NCBI GenBank assembly: GCA_964017195.1
Contig: OZ024898.1
Span: 10,352,130 to 10,416,129 of the forward strand
Origin: Siderastrea radians
Lineage: Eukaryota; Cnidaria; Anthozoa; Scleractinia; Rhizangiidae
Length of the DNA: 64,000 nt
Direction of reading: 5' to 3'
Within the stretch, counting starts at the first letter, position 1. Each line of letters begins with the position of its first letter. The translations under genes and the position numbers were made by a program. The notes under the pieces were generated by a model. That model saw only the letters and a list, made by a program, of their open reading frames with translations, did not search any database and was not told where the DNA came from. This document shows positions 24,854 through 37,014 of this stretch, piece by piece.

Positions 24854-25108
24854 TGTAGGGATTGCACCCTACGAGACGTTTCGTGACTTTGAATTTATGT
24901 TTCGTGACTTTGGATTTTGTCACTTAGTGGACCGGAAGTTTCGTGACCGCGAGTCGTCCTAATATTAGTTTCTTGAAACACGAGTAGTGTAAGATGAGCA
25001 GTGTAATCTAAGTTACAAGAGAACGTAGAGCGAGGAAAATAAAGAGGCTCAACTGAAAGGAGTGTTAGTCCTCTGTTGTTCAGACTGAGAACCGGAGCGC
25101 CGGTAACA
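24854..25108 (+). repeat. 3' LTR
   Basis: A 255-bp direct copy of the 5' LTR with two visible differences. It starts TGTAGGG and ends GTAACA, followed by the CGAC target duplicate at 25109-25112. Confidence 0.93.
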
Positions 25109-25112
25109 CGAC

Positions 25113-27519
25113 AACATGTTTAGTTTGTAGAAAATGCCTCATTTAGCCGTTTAAATGCGAACTCAACACTTACAATGGCCAAGAAATGAACTTGTGGCCA
25201 AAATGTCCTGCTTCATTTAATCGAAACTACGGCATTAAAGGTTAAGCCTCAATAGTGACGAAAATGAAATTTCTCTTTACATTATCACTACTTGTTCAAA
25301 CAATTAAGGGAAGGGTTCACGGTTTAGCGCATGCTCATGAATTTAAATGCTGTTTTTCACCTGTGTACGTTGTAGCGAGTATGCAAGCAATATTATTCCA
25401 TAACATTGTTAAAGAGCCAATCAGAAGAGAGTAGATTGCTCGGGTGTGAAATTTTCTTGCCAAAGTTTTGCGTTTAATGATTTCTCAACTATCTGCACGC
25501 GCCCCTGACAGCCATTTGACTAAAGCGCGTGCAAATAGCGGGAAATTCATCAACCATGGAATAAAACCTTCGGGTCAACAATAAATTCAACGTTGGCAGT
25601 GTTGGTGCAATCCACTAATATTTCCTGCGAATTTAGTCCTCCGCCGTTCTACGTGGGCTTACTATAATATGTGATCGCTGAGATACATGTGAGTGGGATT
25701 ATTAACAGATAGAATTACTAATAAATGGGAAAAAAAGTAATTTGATTCATGCACATGCGCCAAGCCATGAACCTGTCCCTTTACGTGACGAGAATAAAGA
25801 AAGTAATCTTCTCAAACTCATTAATTATGCATGAGGTAATAAACAATTGCCTGGCCCCATTTGGGTCACATGGATGCCCCTTTATACCCCGGTAAAGAAC
25901 AGATTAAATCAAGCGTGTTTGGATATCCAAACACACCTAGTGGGATATCCAAACACGTGTGTTTGGAAATCAATTAGCAAAAACAATGCAGTACTTGAAC
26001 AAAGGTTTATTACCTTCCATGATAAATCATTGTTTGCAGTTAGCATTTACGTTTACATTGCAGTTCATGAGATTTACGTTTACAGAGCTATTCGTGAACA
26101 TTGCTAAACACTGTGGAAAATGTTTTCTCGATTGTACCTGAGACTCGCTGGGAAAGCTCCAACTGTTCTTCAAGTCTTCGCACTCGGTGAAGGCAATCCT
26201 TGAATTCTGCGCTTCCCGGCTTGATAACAGCAAATTTTATGACTCTCTTCACTTGCCGCTTCCTGACTTACCTTCCTGAAGTTTACGTTTAGGCCTGCAC
26301 AGGGCCAGTAAGGATTTTTTTGTCTCTACAACTTTCTTGCAGTCGAAACAGGATGATTCCGAAGGTAGTTCTGTCGCGATTGAAAAGGACGCCAATGCAA
26401 ATATATGCATTGCCATAAATGGTTTGCGAAAAAACGTGGCATTTTTGACGGTATCGCAAACAATCAACTACGTGCTAATCACAAGCTTTTGCACACCAAA
26501 GGAAACAAATTTTGCTTGTCAGTAATTAAGTGTTGATTATCTATTGTTTATTATGCGCCACTGAGAAGTCATTTCAAAAACTCGTGCTTCGTGCTTCATC
26601 AGGGTACCCAAACAACTCGAAGCAATAAAAGCCCGAGGCCGCGGTGTTTGGATACCCTGATGAAGCACTCGCACTCGTTTTTGAAATATTACATAAAGGA
26701 TAAGAATCTCAATGAAGCATGACTTTTTTTTTTTCATTCAATATTCACTAAGTCTTTAATAAGTTGGTGAATGTGATGATCTTTCTCTTCAGTTGGTTCA
26801 GAACTATTGTCGTGAACGATTATATTGAAGGAGCGATGTCGTGGAGCTTTTATCTGTTTTTCGGCCAAAAAAGCTTGCGCATGCCCATACCTGAAATGAC
26901 CACTAAAGGAACGACATCAAAAGGGTTTTGACTCAAAAAGTAAGTAACAATCTGTTTTTATTGAATTTTTCAAGTTGGAACCCAATTTATTTTTCAATTC
27001 TAGATCTTATTCTATGAAGACTCTCCGGCAAATTCCACTTTGGTCAATTAATTTAACTAGGTAAGTGCTTCAACTTGGCAGTAGCTGAATAACAAAACAA
27101 TATTTACCTAACGGAAGACATTGCTGGAGGAAAAATACGTTCTTATAATGGGTCCATTTGTGCTAAAAATTTGGCCGTTTAATGAAATTGGAGGTGAACA
27201 TCAACAAGAATTTGTTGGACCATGCATTATCCTTGGGACAAAAGGCTGCCTTGGGGGATTTTTTGCGGGAACAAGTGGGAACCCCTACTATTCAAGAATA
27301 CTACAGATTCCCTCGGGGAAGCATTTTTTGTGCAGTTCAAATAGAATTTCTTCGTTTCTGGGCTTATCTACACTCAAAAGCTACCAAAAGTACATTCCGA
27401 CCATACTAAGGCGAAAAAAGTCTTATTTCTGAGTTCTCTTCCAGTGACCGATCATTTTGTGGATGTACAATATTAAGTTGTGTCCTCCTTTCCTTTGCCA
27501 TAGGTGACTACAAATTTCT
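25113..27519. other. Intergenic DNA with palindromic repeats
   Basis: No gene I can support. A perfect 20-bp palindrome 'gtgtttggatatccaaacac' lies at 25915-25934, with a partial copy just after. A long imperfect hairpin at about 26572-26690 pairs 'cttcatcagggtaccca' with 'tggataccctgatgaag' and 'ttcaaaaactcg' with 'cgtttttgaa'. These look like ends of a non-autonomous element. A frame at 27182-27409 (75 aa) has no motif I recognise. Confidence 0.4.
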
Positions 27520-28376
27520 TATCTCTTCTGGTAACCTTTTCAATAAAACCACGCAACCATTTTTATTATTATTATTTCTAGTCAAAGAGGAATGTGATAA
27601 ACATTGTTGGAATTGACAGGCACAAACATTTGCAAACTCAGCTACCTAAGGTACAGTATGGTATAAGAAGTATAAACGATAATGAATATTCGATATGAGG
27701 TGTTTTAAAGGATCGATGATTTTTATTGTATTTCATGTATATGTTGTGGGTTCAATTTTATCCTTGGTTCAATTTGTATTTTCCTTTGTTCTTCTTTATG
27801 TAAATATATTGTAATGAATATAAAACAAAAGAAAATAAAAATTGAACCAAGGATAAATTTGAACTTCAACATATATATATATATTGTACTTTCACTTCAT
27901 TATCACTTCCCGATCTTAACGAACATGGCCTGATTACAAATTTCTTGTCTCTTCTAAACTTCAATGAAACCAAGCAAAACTGTAGTTGTTGTTGTTGTTT
28001 TTTTAGTCAAGGGGGAATGTTATATACATTGCTGGAATTGACAGACGCAAATGTTTGCAAATATATGGAAAACCCAGCTACTGGCAAAGTACAAGATGGT
28101 ATCAGAAGTATAAACTGTATGTAGATAATGAATATTCGACATCAGTTGTTTTAAAGAACCCATATTTTTATTGTCTTTCATGTATATATTGTACCTATAC
28201 CTAAGCCGCGCGTCGACGAAGGACTTTGTGAAAGTCTAATTCCTTAGCTACATCAAGTTTCTTACCGATTTAAAATCCCAGAATCTTATCGGTGATTACA
28301 ATGGTTTGACTACAATAAATTTAACACTGATGAATAAGCATTTAGTCGGAACTAAAATCAACGAGATCATTTGATT
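27520..28376 (-). repeat. Duplicated Wnt 3' flank, two tandem copies, with a hairpin MITE
   Basis: Bases 27520-27730 and 27930-28200 both match the flank downstream of Wnt-B (about 8255-8470), so this downstream segment was itself duplicated. Between them, 27745-27872 is a hairpin whose arms read 'ttggttcaattt' and 'aaattgaaccaa', of the kind left by small palindromic MITEs. Confidence 0.55.
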
Positions 28377-30453
28377 TTACTTTTTGTTGGTTCTCACTTC
28401 CACCGTGTACGAGTTACAAGTTGTTACAAAATACTTTTCACGGCAAGTTTTGGGAGATTTAAGATGGTAACAGCGATGAAACTTACCCTTACACTCAAAA
28501 TGTTTGTAATGTTCCACTGTTTCAGGCCTCAGTTTACAAAGTTTGCACAGCTTAATAAAATATATCCAGTTGTTATAGTCATCGCTCGTGAAAGTCATTC
28601 CCTGCATTCCCCGGAAGCCCATGGTGTCGTTTCGCAAGCAGAAGTCAGGGAAGAAGGGGTCGAGATAAACAAGCCTCATGTAATTGCTTGAGATGGCTCT
28701 AAACTGGTCGCCGATTCGTTCATAAAGCTTGTTATCCACGAACCACACTCGCACGGCATCGTGGTATTTGTGCTTCAGATTTGCCCCAATCTTTTCAAAT
28801 GGAGCCAGAATCTTCCAGCACTTTTTGAAACTGCAGGCTTTGTTGATGAAGCCAAAACACTCACACCAGTAAACTAGACTTTTTACAACAACCTAGACAA
28901 AGAAAATTAGTAAGAAATCACTTGATGCGTTTTATATTACGCTACAACTGAAATTCAGTCACTTAAGGACGGTCCGGTGCCTCTTTTGTTACTCAGCATA
29001 CGATCTGCACATCGCCGTTGGTTTGACCTGAGAAACTTGGGTTTCTTGAGGACGGTGCCTACTTGTGCAAACGTATTTTTTTACTTTTTGTGACATTCAG
29101 GAAAAGCAGATCTTAGCAAGGGCTGTTGGAATGGAAAAAGAAAATTGAGGGTAACCACGTATTTTTCAGAGATCATTGAGCTCAAGAGGGAAAATGCGAT
29201 ACATTGTTCTGTATTTAAAAGCTACTTTTTAAGAATTATAGCTGTTCAATTATCTCTTAAAAATGCATGGTTACCCACAATGTTCTTTTTTGGATTCCAA
29301 TAACCCTTGCTGAGATCTGTTTTTTTCTCCACTGCCATGGCCTGTTTAGTAATACCTCTGTATTAGAAGGCACCGTCCTTAAATTGTTCTGGTAAATGTG
29401 CAGATTAATTATCTGAAATGAGCCACTATTCCAGCGGCTCATTCTATTTGTTTATTAGTTTGATGGTAGGCTTTGTTAGTTGATAAACTTGTATCGTTTG
29501 ATAGAATATACCCATGTTTATCCTTTCGATTCCTTGTTCGGTTAAACTCGCTGCCATACTAACACGGTATTTGACTTGCTGTCAAAAAATGTAAAAATGC
29601 CATCTTCCCACGAATTAGCATAAACTTATCAGGTAAGACGTACGTTTCTGAGACTGATGCGACGGACTAGGAATACTAAATGGAATGCCGTTTTCAGTAA
29701 AACTTTATCTGGTCGCTTCCGGAGAAATAAGGTTTAATGAGGACCCACGATGTTCAGTAACTATGGTTACCTCTCTTCCCACTTTGTTGTTGTGCAGATT
29801 AACCGCCGTTCGAGCGTCGTTTCCTTTTTCCAAGTTTTCAAAAAAGCGCCTCGTCTCGTACTCTCCAAACTCGACGTTATCGCCACACCCAGTCCAAGTC
29901 CCGCCGTTCTTTCCCCTTGTATGTGGAAATTTCCGCCTTTTACACTTGCATCCCCGTATGTTGTGTCGGCATTTAAGCGTCAGCTCGTAAGTGATGGCGG
30001 CAGCACTGATGGCATGGATGAATGCGGTCTCTTTCGTTGCTAGAAGTAAACGGAAAATTGTTAGAGGACTACAAGGCCACTCGGAGCTATAACAATAGTC
30101 AGGGAAGACGAATCCAGATGCATCAAAACTTACACAAAAACATCATAATGCACATGATGTTCCATAATTCTTTCGACGATTACAATTCGATGCCTCTGTG
30201 GTTTTAGTATCTCCATGTGTTATAACCCTTATCCTAATCCCTATATCTACAGATGTGGGATTATCTCCAGTAAGAGTTACACAAAACACTGATAACTGAT
30301 AGTGTTGATGCCAGGTTGTTTAGCAAAGCGTCAAACATATTTATAATTGACTGGGGCAAGTAGAGTTATCTGACCTGTTTTAAGCGTCTAGATAGGAGCG
30401 GCGTAAAAAAAACTAATAATAACAATCATAATCATAATGATAAACATAATAAT

Positions 30454-30488
<35 letters not shown>

Positions 30489-32726
30489 CCATCATCATCA
30501 TAATGATAATAATAATAGGAAGCTGGTAATTTCCAGGTGGCCTGGGGTGAATTAATTACGCTGAAAAGAAAACAAGGATGGACAAACGGTAACTTTTTGA
30601 CAGACGAGAGAAAACCATTCATAATAGCTGGTGCTGTATACCGAAAACTAAATATTAAACAAAGCTTAGATTAATGCTCAATAAACCAATTTTATCGATA
30701 GAGGCCTCTTCACTTTTGTTATAATTAACATTATTTGCCGTTGCCAGCACGACAGGTAAAAAGAACGTTTACCAAAGGTAAGTGTAGCTTACGAACAGGC
30801 TCCTTAGAAAAGAGAAGGGCGAAAAAAAAAAAGCTCGGCGAGCAAGGAGCCTGTCCGATAGGGCTTAGAAAAGTGAGAAAACCTAACAACTTTCACAAAC
30901 CGGGGTGCGGGGGGAGGGGGGACTCTTCAAAAGCCCCCCACCCCGGTATGAATGGGGTTAATGGTTAAGAAGATCCAAGGTTAACCTCAACACCAGAACA
31001 TGCACAGAAGTGAAACGGCTAATCCAAACATCCTTTTTTTTGGCAATCTTACCATAAGAAAGCGTTGTGTTAATAAAGATGGGTAACTCTGGATCGACCA
31101 GTCGGTTGACAAATCCACATTTCCATGGCGAGCTCTCGTTAAACTGTTTCTGGCATTCCTCTATTCCTCGGCGTGCTCCTAATTTTACGATGTCCCGTAG
31201 AGGAAGGTAATCCAGCTGTAAGGTAAAAGATACTTAGTAAATGCTCTATCCCTGAAGGTAAATACAATTTGCGTAGTATTTAAAGCCAGGAATCAATATG
31301 GCGCCCTACAGTTAACTTTTGACCTCTTAAACGCCTATTGTAGACTGGTTAAGGGCTTAAAAAAATGCTTTGAAAGCTTCAATTCTCGGTCGCAGTTGTT
31401 GGAACGCATTCACTGTCCATTGATAACAATAGCTTGCAACAACCCAAACTGATCCACCCAAAATTGAGAGGAATGGAGAGCCGCGCACAAAAACAGGTTA
31501 TTTGTGACATTGCCAAAGGTGTTCCCCCGCAATTAACACAATGTGACGAGAATTATAGCTCCGTATAACATATACACGCAGTGGATTTGCGCTCCGCAGG
31601 TTTTGTTTTGTTTTGTTTGTGCAAGGCTACTTTTTCTTCTGGAATCACCGACCAAAAAAGGGAAACTTAATCGCCAGCGAGGAGATATATGTTTTACATT
31701 CCTCAGATCTTACACGCTAGTAAAAATGTATAAATATCAACAGTAAAAACGACGAGGAAGGATTGGGATTCGTTCTCAGTCTAAATTAATGAGTAGAAGA
31801 AAGAGTGCTTGCTGTCTAGTATTAGAGGATAAATGGTTACCCTAAACTGTGGTTATGAAATTGCCATCTACGCCTGAGAGATCTACTGGCGTTGTTATTA
31901 TGCTACGTGTCACTGGCTAAGATTGATCATGACCGGGTAGACCTCTTCGAGTTCTTATCAGGTTTGACCGGAAACATTCGCGTTATGTGCTGTAATTGCA
32001 GCGAATAAAGAGATGTTATGAAGGGGGTCTTAGTTTTACGCTCTTGTTTTAAGTGAGTCGTGTGCGTCCAAATGCAGATTTAAACACGTACAGACAAATT
32101 TTAGCGATCTTCGCAAGATCTTATGCTCTTCCCAAATCTGCCAAAAAAGAACTTAGAAAGAATAGACTAACGTATCACTGGGAGTTTAAACACAGCTTAC
32201 AAATGATAACGAACTTAACGGTAACTGTCCGAATTATAGCTTCCGAGATTAGGCCCAGATACTGTGCATGACTGAGACAGCAACAACGCTGTGGCCAAAC
32301 TACAAGGATTAACAGGACTATAATTGCAGCTGTGCACACCAGAAACGTTACTTTATACCATGAATCACAAACAGCGTGACATACCTGCTTTGTCTTGTTG
32401 GTCCTATGAAGAAGATAAAAAGACAATCCGTGCTCTTGAAATCTAGATATAGAAAATAATGCTCCGTTGGTGATATCAAGTGCAGTTCTTAAAATCCATA
32501 TCATTTGAACTTCTGACTTTTTTGCCGGGCTAATTTGTCTCGTCAAAGCAACTGCCAAGAAGAGTCACGTTTGAATTCAGAAGACTATAATGTGCTCTGA
32601 GATGAAATAGCAATAAATTTACCTTGTATGGTCCGGGTGATACGGCACTAATGGCCCGCACAAGTCTACCAGCTGCAGGGACATCAAATCAACAAGAATC
32701 ACTAAAACCACAACTGATAACTTCAT
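28377..32726 (-). CDS. Divergent Wnt ligand, copy C (intact)
   Basis: The best candidate for a working gene in the window. Exons on the minus strand are 32623-32726 (signal peptide MKLSVVVLVILVDLM), 32385-32403 (19-nt micro-exon, TNKTKQ), 31053-31215, 29771-30039 and 28377-28892. All introns are GT-AG, phases agree, and no stop interrupts the 356 codons. Wnt marks: RRGIEECQKQFN, KETAFIHAISAAAITYEL, GCGDNVEFG, NLHNNKVGRE, KKCWKILAPFE, LVYLDPFFPDFC, and a C-terminal cysteine region ending YFVTTCNSYTVEVRTNKK. The lipid-acceptor region reads CFGFINKAC instead of CHGxSGSC, so there is no serine at the usual position. WNC in exon 3 reads WKC. A secreted ligand with altered or absent acylation is the inference. 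The start is set by the shared 'gaagATGAAGTT' context. Confidence 0.85.
28977..29378. mobile_element. TTAA-flanked MITE in Wnt-C intron 4
   Basis: A 402-bp copy of the element at 2187-2595, with GGACGGT ends and TTAA on both sides (28973-28976 and 29379-29382). It lies at the matching intron position, so the two copies are orthologous through gene duplication rather than separate insertions. Confidence 0.75.
30419..30515. repeat. (ATC)n / (AAT)n microsatellite
   Basis: A run of 'atcatcatc' units flanked by AAT-rich units in the intron between Wnt-C exons 3 and 4. Confidence 0.9.
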
Positions 32727-32904
32727 CTTCAGGAACGATTGCTAGTGCTGGGGAATCTGAGGGAAAGTGATCAGTGCAACAGTCAACTGGGACTGTCTGT
32801 AGTTGAGAGATAAGCATGAATCTTATACTAAAAGAAACTTGAAATTGTGCCAGATAAGAAGCAAAATTCTGCTCGGTCAATCAAGGAGATTTTGAACTGA
32901 CAGA

Positions 32905-33210
32905 TGGTAGGGGCAGGGTGAAGGGGCTTATATTATCTAATATTTATGTTTCAGTTTAATCTAAAGAACAGTTTTCGAGATGTGAGCACGTCCGGTTTGA
33001 GTTACACTAGAGTTACTCGTTTTATTGATTCATACCAGCTGTCAGTACGAATAAAGCTGAGTTCGAGACTAATCAATTCGTTTCTCATTGTCGCATTGAC
33101 TAAATATGTTTTCCCGGCCACTTGCATTTTAATGAATTTGAAGCTTCTGTGCCAATTAAAATTTCCGGCCATCATGTTCACTCAGATCAAGAAACTTGAG
33201 ATTGTGCCAG
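32905..33210 (-). promoter_or_regulatory. Duplicated 5' flank of Wnt-C with ETS-like motif
   Basis: Matches the upstream blocks of Wnt-A and Wnt-B. The recurrent motif is at about 33151-33175 ('gccaattaaaatttccggcc'), roughly 430 bp upstream of the Wnt-C start. Regulatory function is inferred from repetition next to paralogues. Confidence 0.45.
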
Positions 33211-33559
33211 GTAGCATGCAAAATTCAATCAAGGATAAGTTAAATTCAGCAGATGGAATTACCGTTATTTCACTTTCACGTTGGAGCCATTTGTCCTTTG
33301 ATCCGCGGCCGGATAATCTCTAATATCTGGTAATAATACACTGTCGCGCCACAGTCATTTACAATGCCTTCCGTGAGTTACATTTCACGCAACCAAAAAA
33401 GCCAAACAAACAAACTTTGAAAACTACTTTGAAAACTACTTTTTCCGTAAGCATTGCATTAAGGTAACATTGTAGTCTTGCGAACACAGTCAATTTTAAA
33501 TTGTCTAAGTCAGACACCGTCGGCTGCAACTCTCCCCGTTAAAGGTATCGGTCTTTAAC

Positions 33560-33950
33560 GGTGCTGTTACACGTAACAATTTTTCGAGTAACTTGTCTTG
33601 CAATCTAAACACTGTTGTAAGTTTATAACACTGAATGTTACACGCTACAATTGTCATCCAACTTGTCTCCTGCGCAAAAAAATTGCGTAAGTTCGAAAAA
33701 ACTGAGGCAGCTGACTATAGAGAATGTCACGAAACAAGTCACAAAAGTCCTATTACACGTGGTTTTGTAGTGCAACTTGAAGAAATTCGTTGCAGAAAGT
33801 AGAAAACGATTCAACTTTTCGTTCAACTTGAAAAAAACGAAAATTCAGTTGCACAAGGGGGTGTTACACGTAAAAATCTTGCTGCAAACTGCAACAAATT
33901 TCTTGCGAGACAAGTTGCACGAAAAATTGTTACGCGTTAAGTTCTGCACC
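33560..33950. mobile_element. Inverted-repeat non-autonomous element
   Basis: The left arm 'gttacacgtaacaatttttcg' pairs imperfectly with the right arm ending near 33950. Further inward, 'acttgtcttgcaa' pairs with 'ttgcgagacaagt'. The interior repeats the same words (ttacacgt, caacttg) several times. It has no coding capacity; the family is unassigned. Confidence 0.6.
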
Positions 33951-34630
33951 TTTAGAGAGAGTTTTTAAATACACCGAAATAAATGAATACTTTACATGCA
34001 TTAGGGGCGTCTGTCTTAGTGCAGATCCTTATAAGGGTGTTTGAGAGGGTCGATCTGTGGAGAGTTGACTGCCAATTCACGATTTAATAACAAAGTCGGA
34101 GCCGCAAAGTAACGGAGGGAGGCCTTACTTGAAAGAGTTGGAAAGAGTATTCGAACGGGGGCAGCCCATGGGAAAATCGAAAAGCTCTTCTTTGGAAGCC
34201 AATTTATAAGTATTATAAATTAAAGTTAATGGGACAACCATGAGGTTAATGTCCTAGCGTTACTATATCGGCAATGTGATATGTAATCAAGATAAGACCT
34301 TTCAATCATCATGCCTAAAGGTCATGCCGCATTCACGTGCAAAGATCAGGATATTTATATTTGACCAATGACGTTTGGCTGCTCACGTGAAATCAAGCAC
34401 CCTCAATCTGCCTTTGTTCATTTCAGCCTTCCAGTCTAGTAATCATTCTGGTTGAGTACCTTTGTTAACCAGCTCTTTCTTACGTCCTTTTGCGTATTGT
34501 TTTTACGGATTCCGACAGCTTCCTCAATTATTTTCATTGAGCATATGCTTCTTGAGCCTGGCAATTTGAAATTATGCCGCCCATTGCACCTCGAAGACGT
34601 TCCCGTTCGCAGACAGCTCCGACTAATGCT
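33951..34630. other. Intergenic DNA
   Basis: I see no supported gene. A minus-strand frame (34436-34648) runs up to the element at 34631 but has no recognised motif. Confidence 0.4.
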
Positions 34631-35532
34631 CCCGGCGATATCAATCAATGAAAATCAATCATTGATTGCAATCAATATAATCAATAATAATCAATAATAA
34701 TCAATTGATTATTATTGATTGGCTCAACCAATCAATAAAAATCGATACTCACTCACCAAATCGTCTTAATTGCTATTGATTATTATTGATTTTTATAGAT
34801 AATCAATAATTGATTACGCAACTTTATGGCGCTTAGTAGCGTAGACTTGCGTCATAAATCCCGGGATATTTATGTGTCCAGGGTAATTCGATTGCACAAG
34901 TTTTTCCCTTGTTTTGATAACTCCTTGCATTCCCAACGGGATTCTCACAACACACTTGTTTCCGGACTTCACTTGTTTCAGACTTTTGTTGATGTTAATG
35001 ATGGCGAAGCAAGTTGAACTATCTGTACGCTGCGTAGTTAAAGGCTACCACGAATGCCCCTTTTATGTAAATATCGAGGAAACATTTCACGCATTCAAGA
35101 AGAGAGGAGAACGTGGGACTGCGTTCAAAGTTTGCATCGGGGGCAGCTCGGACGCCTTCAAATCGAGCTCGTTAGTCCTCTTTGGCCCTTACAAGAAAAG
35201 ATTACTGTGTAAGTTTGAAAAAAAATTATCGAAATGTGTCGTCTCGATCACTGTACTCACTTTTATTTATTAATTTTTTAGAATTGTGACAGGGCCTCCA
35301 GAGGATGACCCTATGGTGCGTTTTTATTGAAGTTAAATAACAAATTTCATAATCAATAAAAATCAATATCAATCAATAATAATCAATGATAATCAATAAA
35401 AATCGATACTCACTCAACTTTAAGGCATTGATTTTTATTGATTTCCAATACCAATCAATTAATTGTTATTGATTGTTATTGATTATTATTGATTTTATTG
35501 ATTATTGATTTTCATTGATTGATATCGCCGGG
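34631..35532. mobile_element. Inverted-repeat element with ATCAATAA-rich arms
   Basis: A 902-bp element whose ends are long inverted repeats starting CCCGGCGATATCAATCAATG, flanked by the direct hexamer AATGCT (34625-34630 and 35533-35538), consistent with a 6-bp target duplication. Both arms (about 34640-34815 and 35340-35520) are made of reiterated ATCAATAA-like words that can fold on each other. The middle holds a short plus-strand frame (see 35001-35273). The superfamily is unassigned. Confidence 0.7.
35001..35273 (+). pseudogene. HIRAN-like fragment inside the inverted-repeat element
   Basis: The frame encodes MAKQVELSVRCVVKGYHECP and then IEETFHAFKKRGERGTAFKV. The pattern of a 'KGYHECP' strand followed by an acidic turn and 'KxRGERGxAFKV' resembles the start of HIRAN-type domains, which bind DNA ends in some helicases. 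It is short (about 90 aa), ends soon after 'LVLFGPYKKRL', and a possible splice signal follows. The domain call is tentative. It may be an exon captured by the element or a remnant of its original gene. Confidence 0.3.
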
Positions 35533-36122
35533 AATGCTTGAAATCTCCGACTGAACACCGCCGTTTTTCAGGCTTTCTCGCTTTTCGACTACCTGCGATT
35601 TCTGCCATAGTAACAACCTCTTAGCCACTGACAACCGTTTGACGCTATCAAAGCGATTGGAAGACGCTGGCTTTCCCTTTAGAGGGTCCCGAAGGCCGAA
35701 GAGCGGAGAAATGCTCCAAATGTTCGACCACAACAGACCATTGAACGACACGCCAGCAGGTTCCCATTCTCTGAAGAATAGACGGCCGAGATCAAGCCTT
35801 TGGTCCAAGAACGCCCTCCTGCCGTTACCGCAGCTTGAACAAGATAAGTACTTTCAATTTGTGTTCTAAAAATTCAATCCCATTTTCAGTGTTTAAAAGT
35901 GTGACGGGCCTGCGTGACTCCAACGCACGTGTTTTTAGCCTTTCTAGACTGGAAGAGTTTTGTTCGCACGAATATATCTTTAAGGGAAAGGCTTCTTTTG
36001 CACAATATTACCGTAGGGGCGGTTCCTTGAAAATGTTGTTAAGCAATGGTTGCTGTTTTATAATATGCCAGCTGTTCATGAGTATTGCTTAAGTTAGGCA
36101 CTGCATGCTGGGTGATATTGCG
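35533..36122. other. Intergenic DNA
   Basis: A minus-strand frame (35512-35808, 98 aa) is open but has no motif I recognise and may be chance. Nothing else is supported. Confidence 0.35.
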
Positions 36123-36681
36123 TTACAAAGGGCCTGATTTTCTTGTTTTGTTTTTGTCGGAGGGCTTGATTTCTGTCTTCAAAAGTACCGGTAACTTCTG
36201 AGAAGGTTGTTGGAATAAGTTTTCTGGGTATCCTCTCTCAAGAAGATGTGTTTTAAAGTTTTTACCCCCGACGGATGGCGGGTTGAAAATGGGTGTACTG
36301 AAATGTTTCAGTGGGCTTAAAGTAGGTGCATACATCTGGCACTGATTCGGTTTTAAATCTTTCGCCTTTGTAAACAGTAGTGTCCAAGAAATTTGTTTCT
36401 GTTTTGGATACTTCAGCCGTGAACTTAATAGTTTGATGGTGTTTGCTAGCTTGTTCAATGAACTTTATAATCTTCAATTTGGTTGTGCCCCAGAGGGAGA
36501 AGATGTCATTAATGAATCATTCCCAGCCGAGCGGTTTTAAAGTGCTTTGATTTAAGATCTCTGCTGCTACCTTAGCCATGAAAATATTTGCAAAACAAAC
36601 GCCGTTTTGGTGCCCATGCCAGTTCCATGTACCGGTATCTGTACATAGTTTTCTTCATTAAATTGAAAAGAGTTTTTCCAC
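36123..36681 (-). pseudogene. Penelope-like reverse transcriptase fragment
   Basis: Minus-strand translation in shifting frames shows Penelope-like (PLE) reverse transcriptase landmarks in order: FNEENYVQIPVHGTGMG (about 36640-36590), an FxNDIFSLW-like catalytic region (about 36500), then TETNFLDTTVYKGERFKTE and FKTHLLERGYPENL (36420-36240). At least two frameshifts and a stop are present, so it is dead. The upstream part is cut by the tRNA-like array at 36694. Confidence 0.7.
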
Positions 36682-36767
36682 TAAGATAAGTTTAAATAAA
36701 TGTAAAGAAGATCCTCGCAGTTATTAACGCAACTTATGCAGTTGCGAAAAGAAAGCCTGAAAAAATC

Positions 36768-36839
36768 AGGCTTGCCGGGATTCGAACCCTGACCTCTGCG
36801 ATACCGGTGCAGCGCTCTAACCAATTGAGCTAACAAGCC
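36768..36839 (-). tRNA. tRNA-like gene, unit 1 (nominal anticodon GGT)
   Basis: On the minus strand: acceptor GGCTTG/CAAGCC, D arm GCTC...GAGC with loop AATTGGTTA, and T loop TTCGAAT. The loop at the anticodon position reads CCGGTAT, giving GGT (Thr) by position. Faults: C instead of T before the anticodon, a mismatch at the bottom of the anticodon stem, and an A-G mismatch in the T stem. Probably a tRNA-derived promoter rather than a working tRNA. Confidence 0.55.
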
Positions 36840-37014
36840 AACTGGGAGCTGGTCATTAAATTGGTTCGTAATATACCCGGAAAAGATGAAGATGAATTTA
36901 TGAATATATGAAATTCATATATTTGAACTGCGGAATGAAGAAATAAATGTAAAGAAGATCCTCGCAGTTATTAACGCAACTTATGCAGTTGCGAAAAGAA
37001 AGCCTGAAAAAATC

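Larger units (their letters stand above)
13369..25108 (+). mobile_element. Ty3/gypsy LTR retrotransposon, defective, with nested repeat array
   Basis: An 11.7-kb element bounded by 255-bp direct LTRs that begin TG and end CA, and flanked by a 4-bp direct CGAC (13365-13368 and 25109-25112). Order: LTR, primer-binding site, gag with CCHC knuckle, MYND finger, protease, reverse transcriptase, RNase H, integrase, proline-rich tail, about 5 kb of 3' DNA with a tandem array, polypurine tract, LTR. The RT-RNaseH-integrase order marks Ty3/gypsy (Metaviridae) rather than Ty1/copia. Coding is broken by at least four in-frame stops and several frameshifts, so this copy is not autonomous. It sits upstream of Wnt-B and separates it from Wnt-C. 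Confidence 0.92.

Noticed and set aside
30413..30622. Asp/Tyr-rich minus-strand frame
   Set aside because: A translation of the ATC/AAT microsatellite.
35512..35808. 98-aa minus-strand frame next to the inverted-repeat element
   Set aside because: Open but without a recognised motif. Its end lies within the element arm, so at best it is a broken exon.
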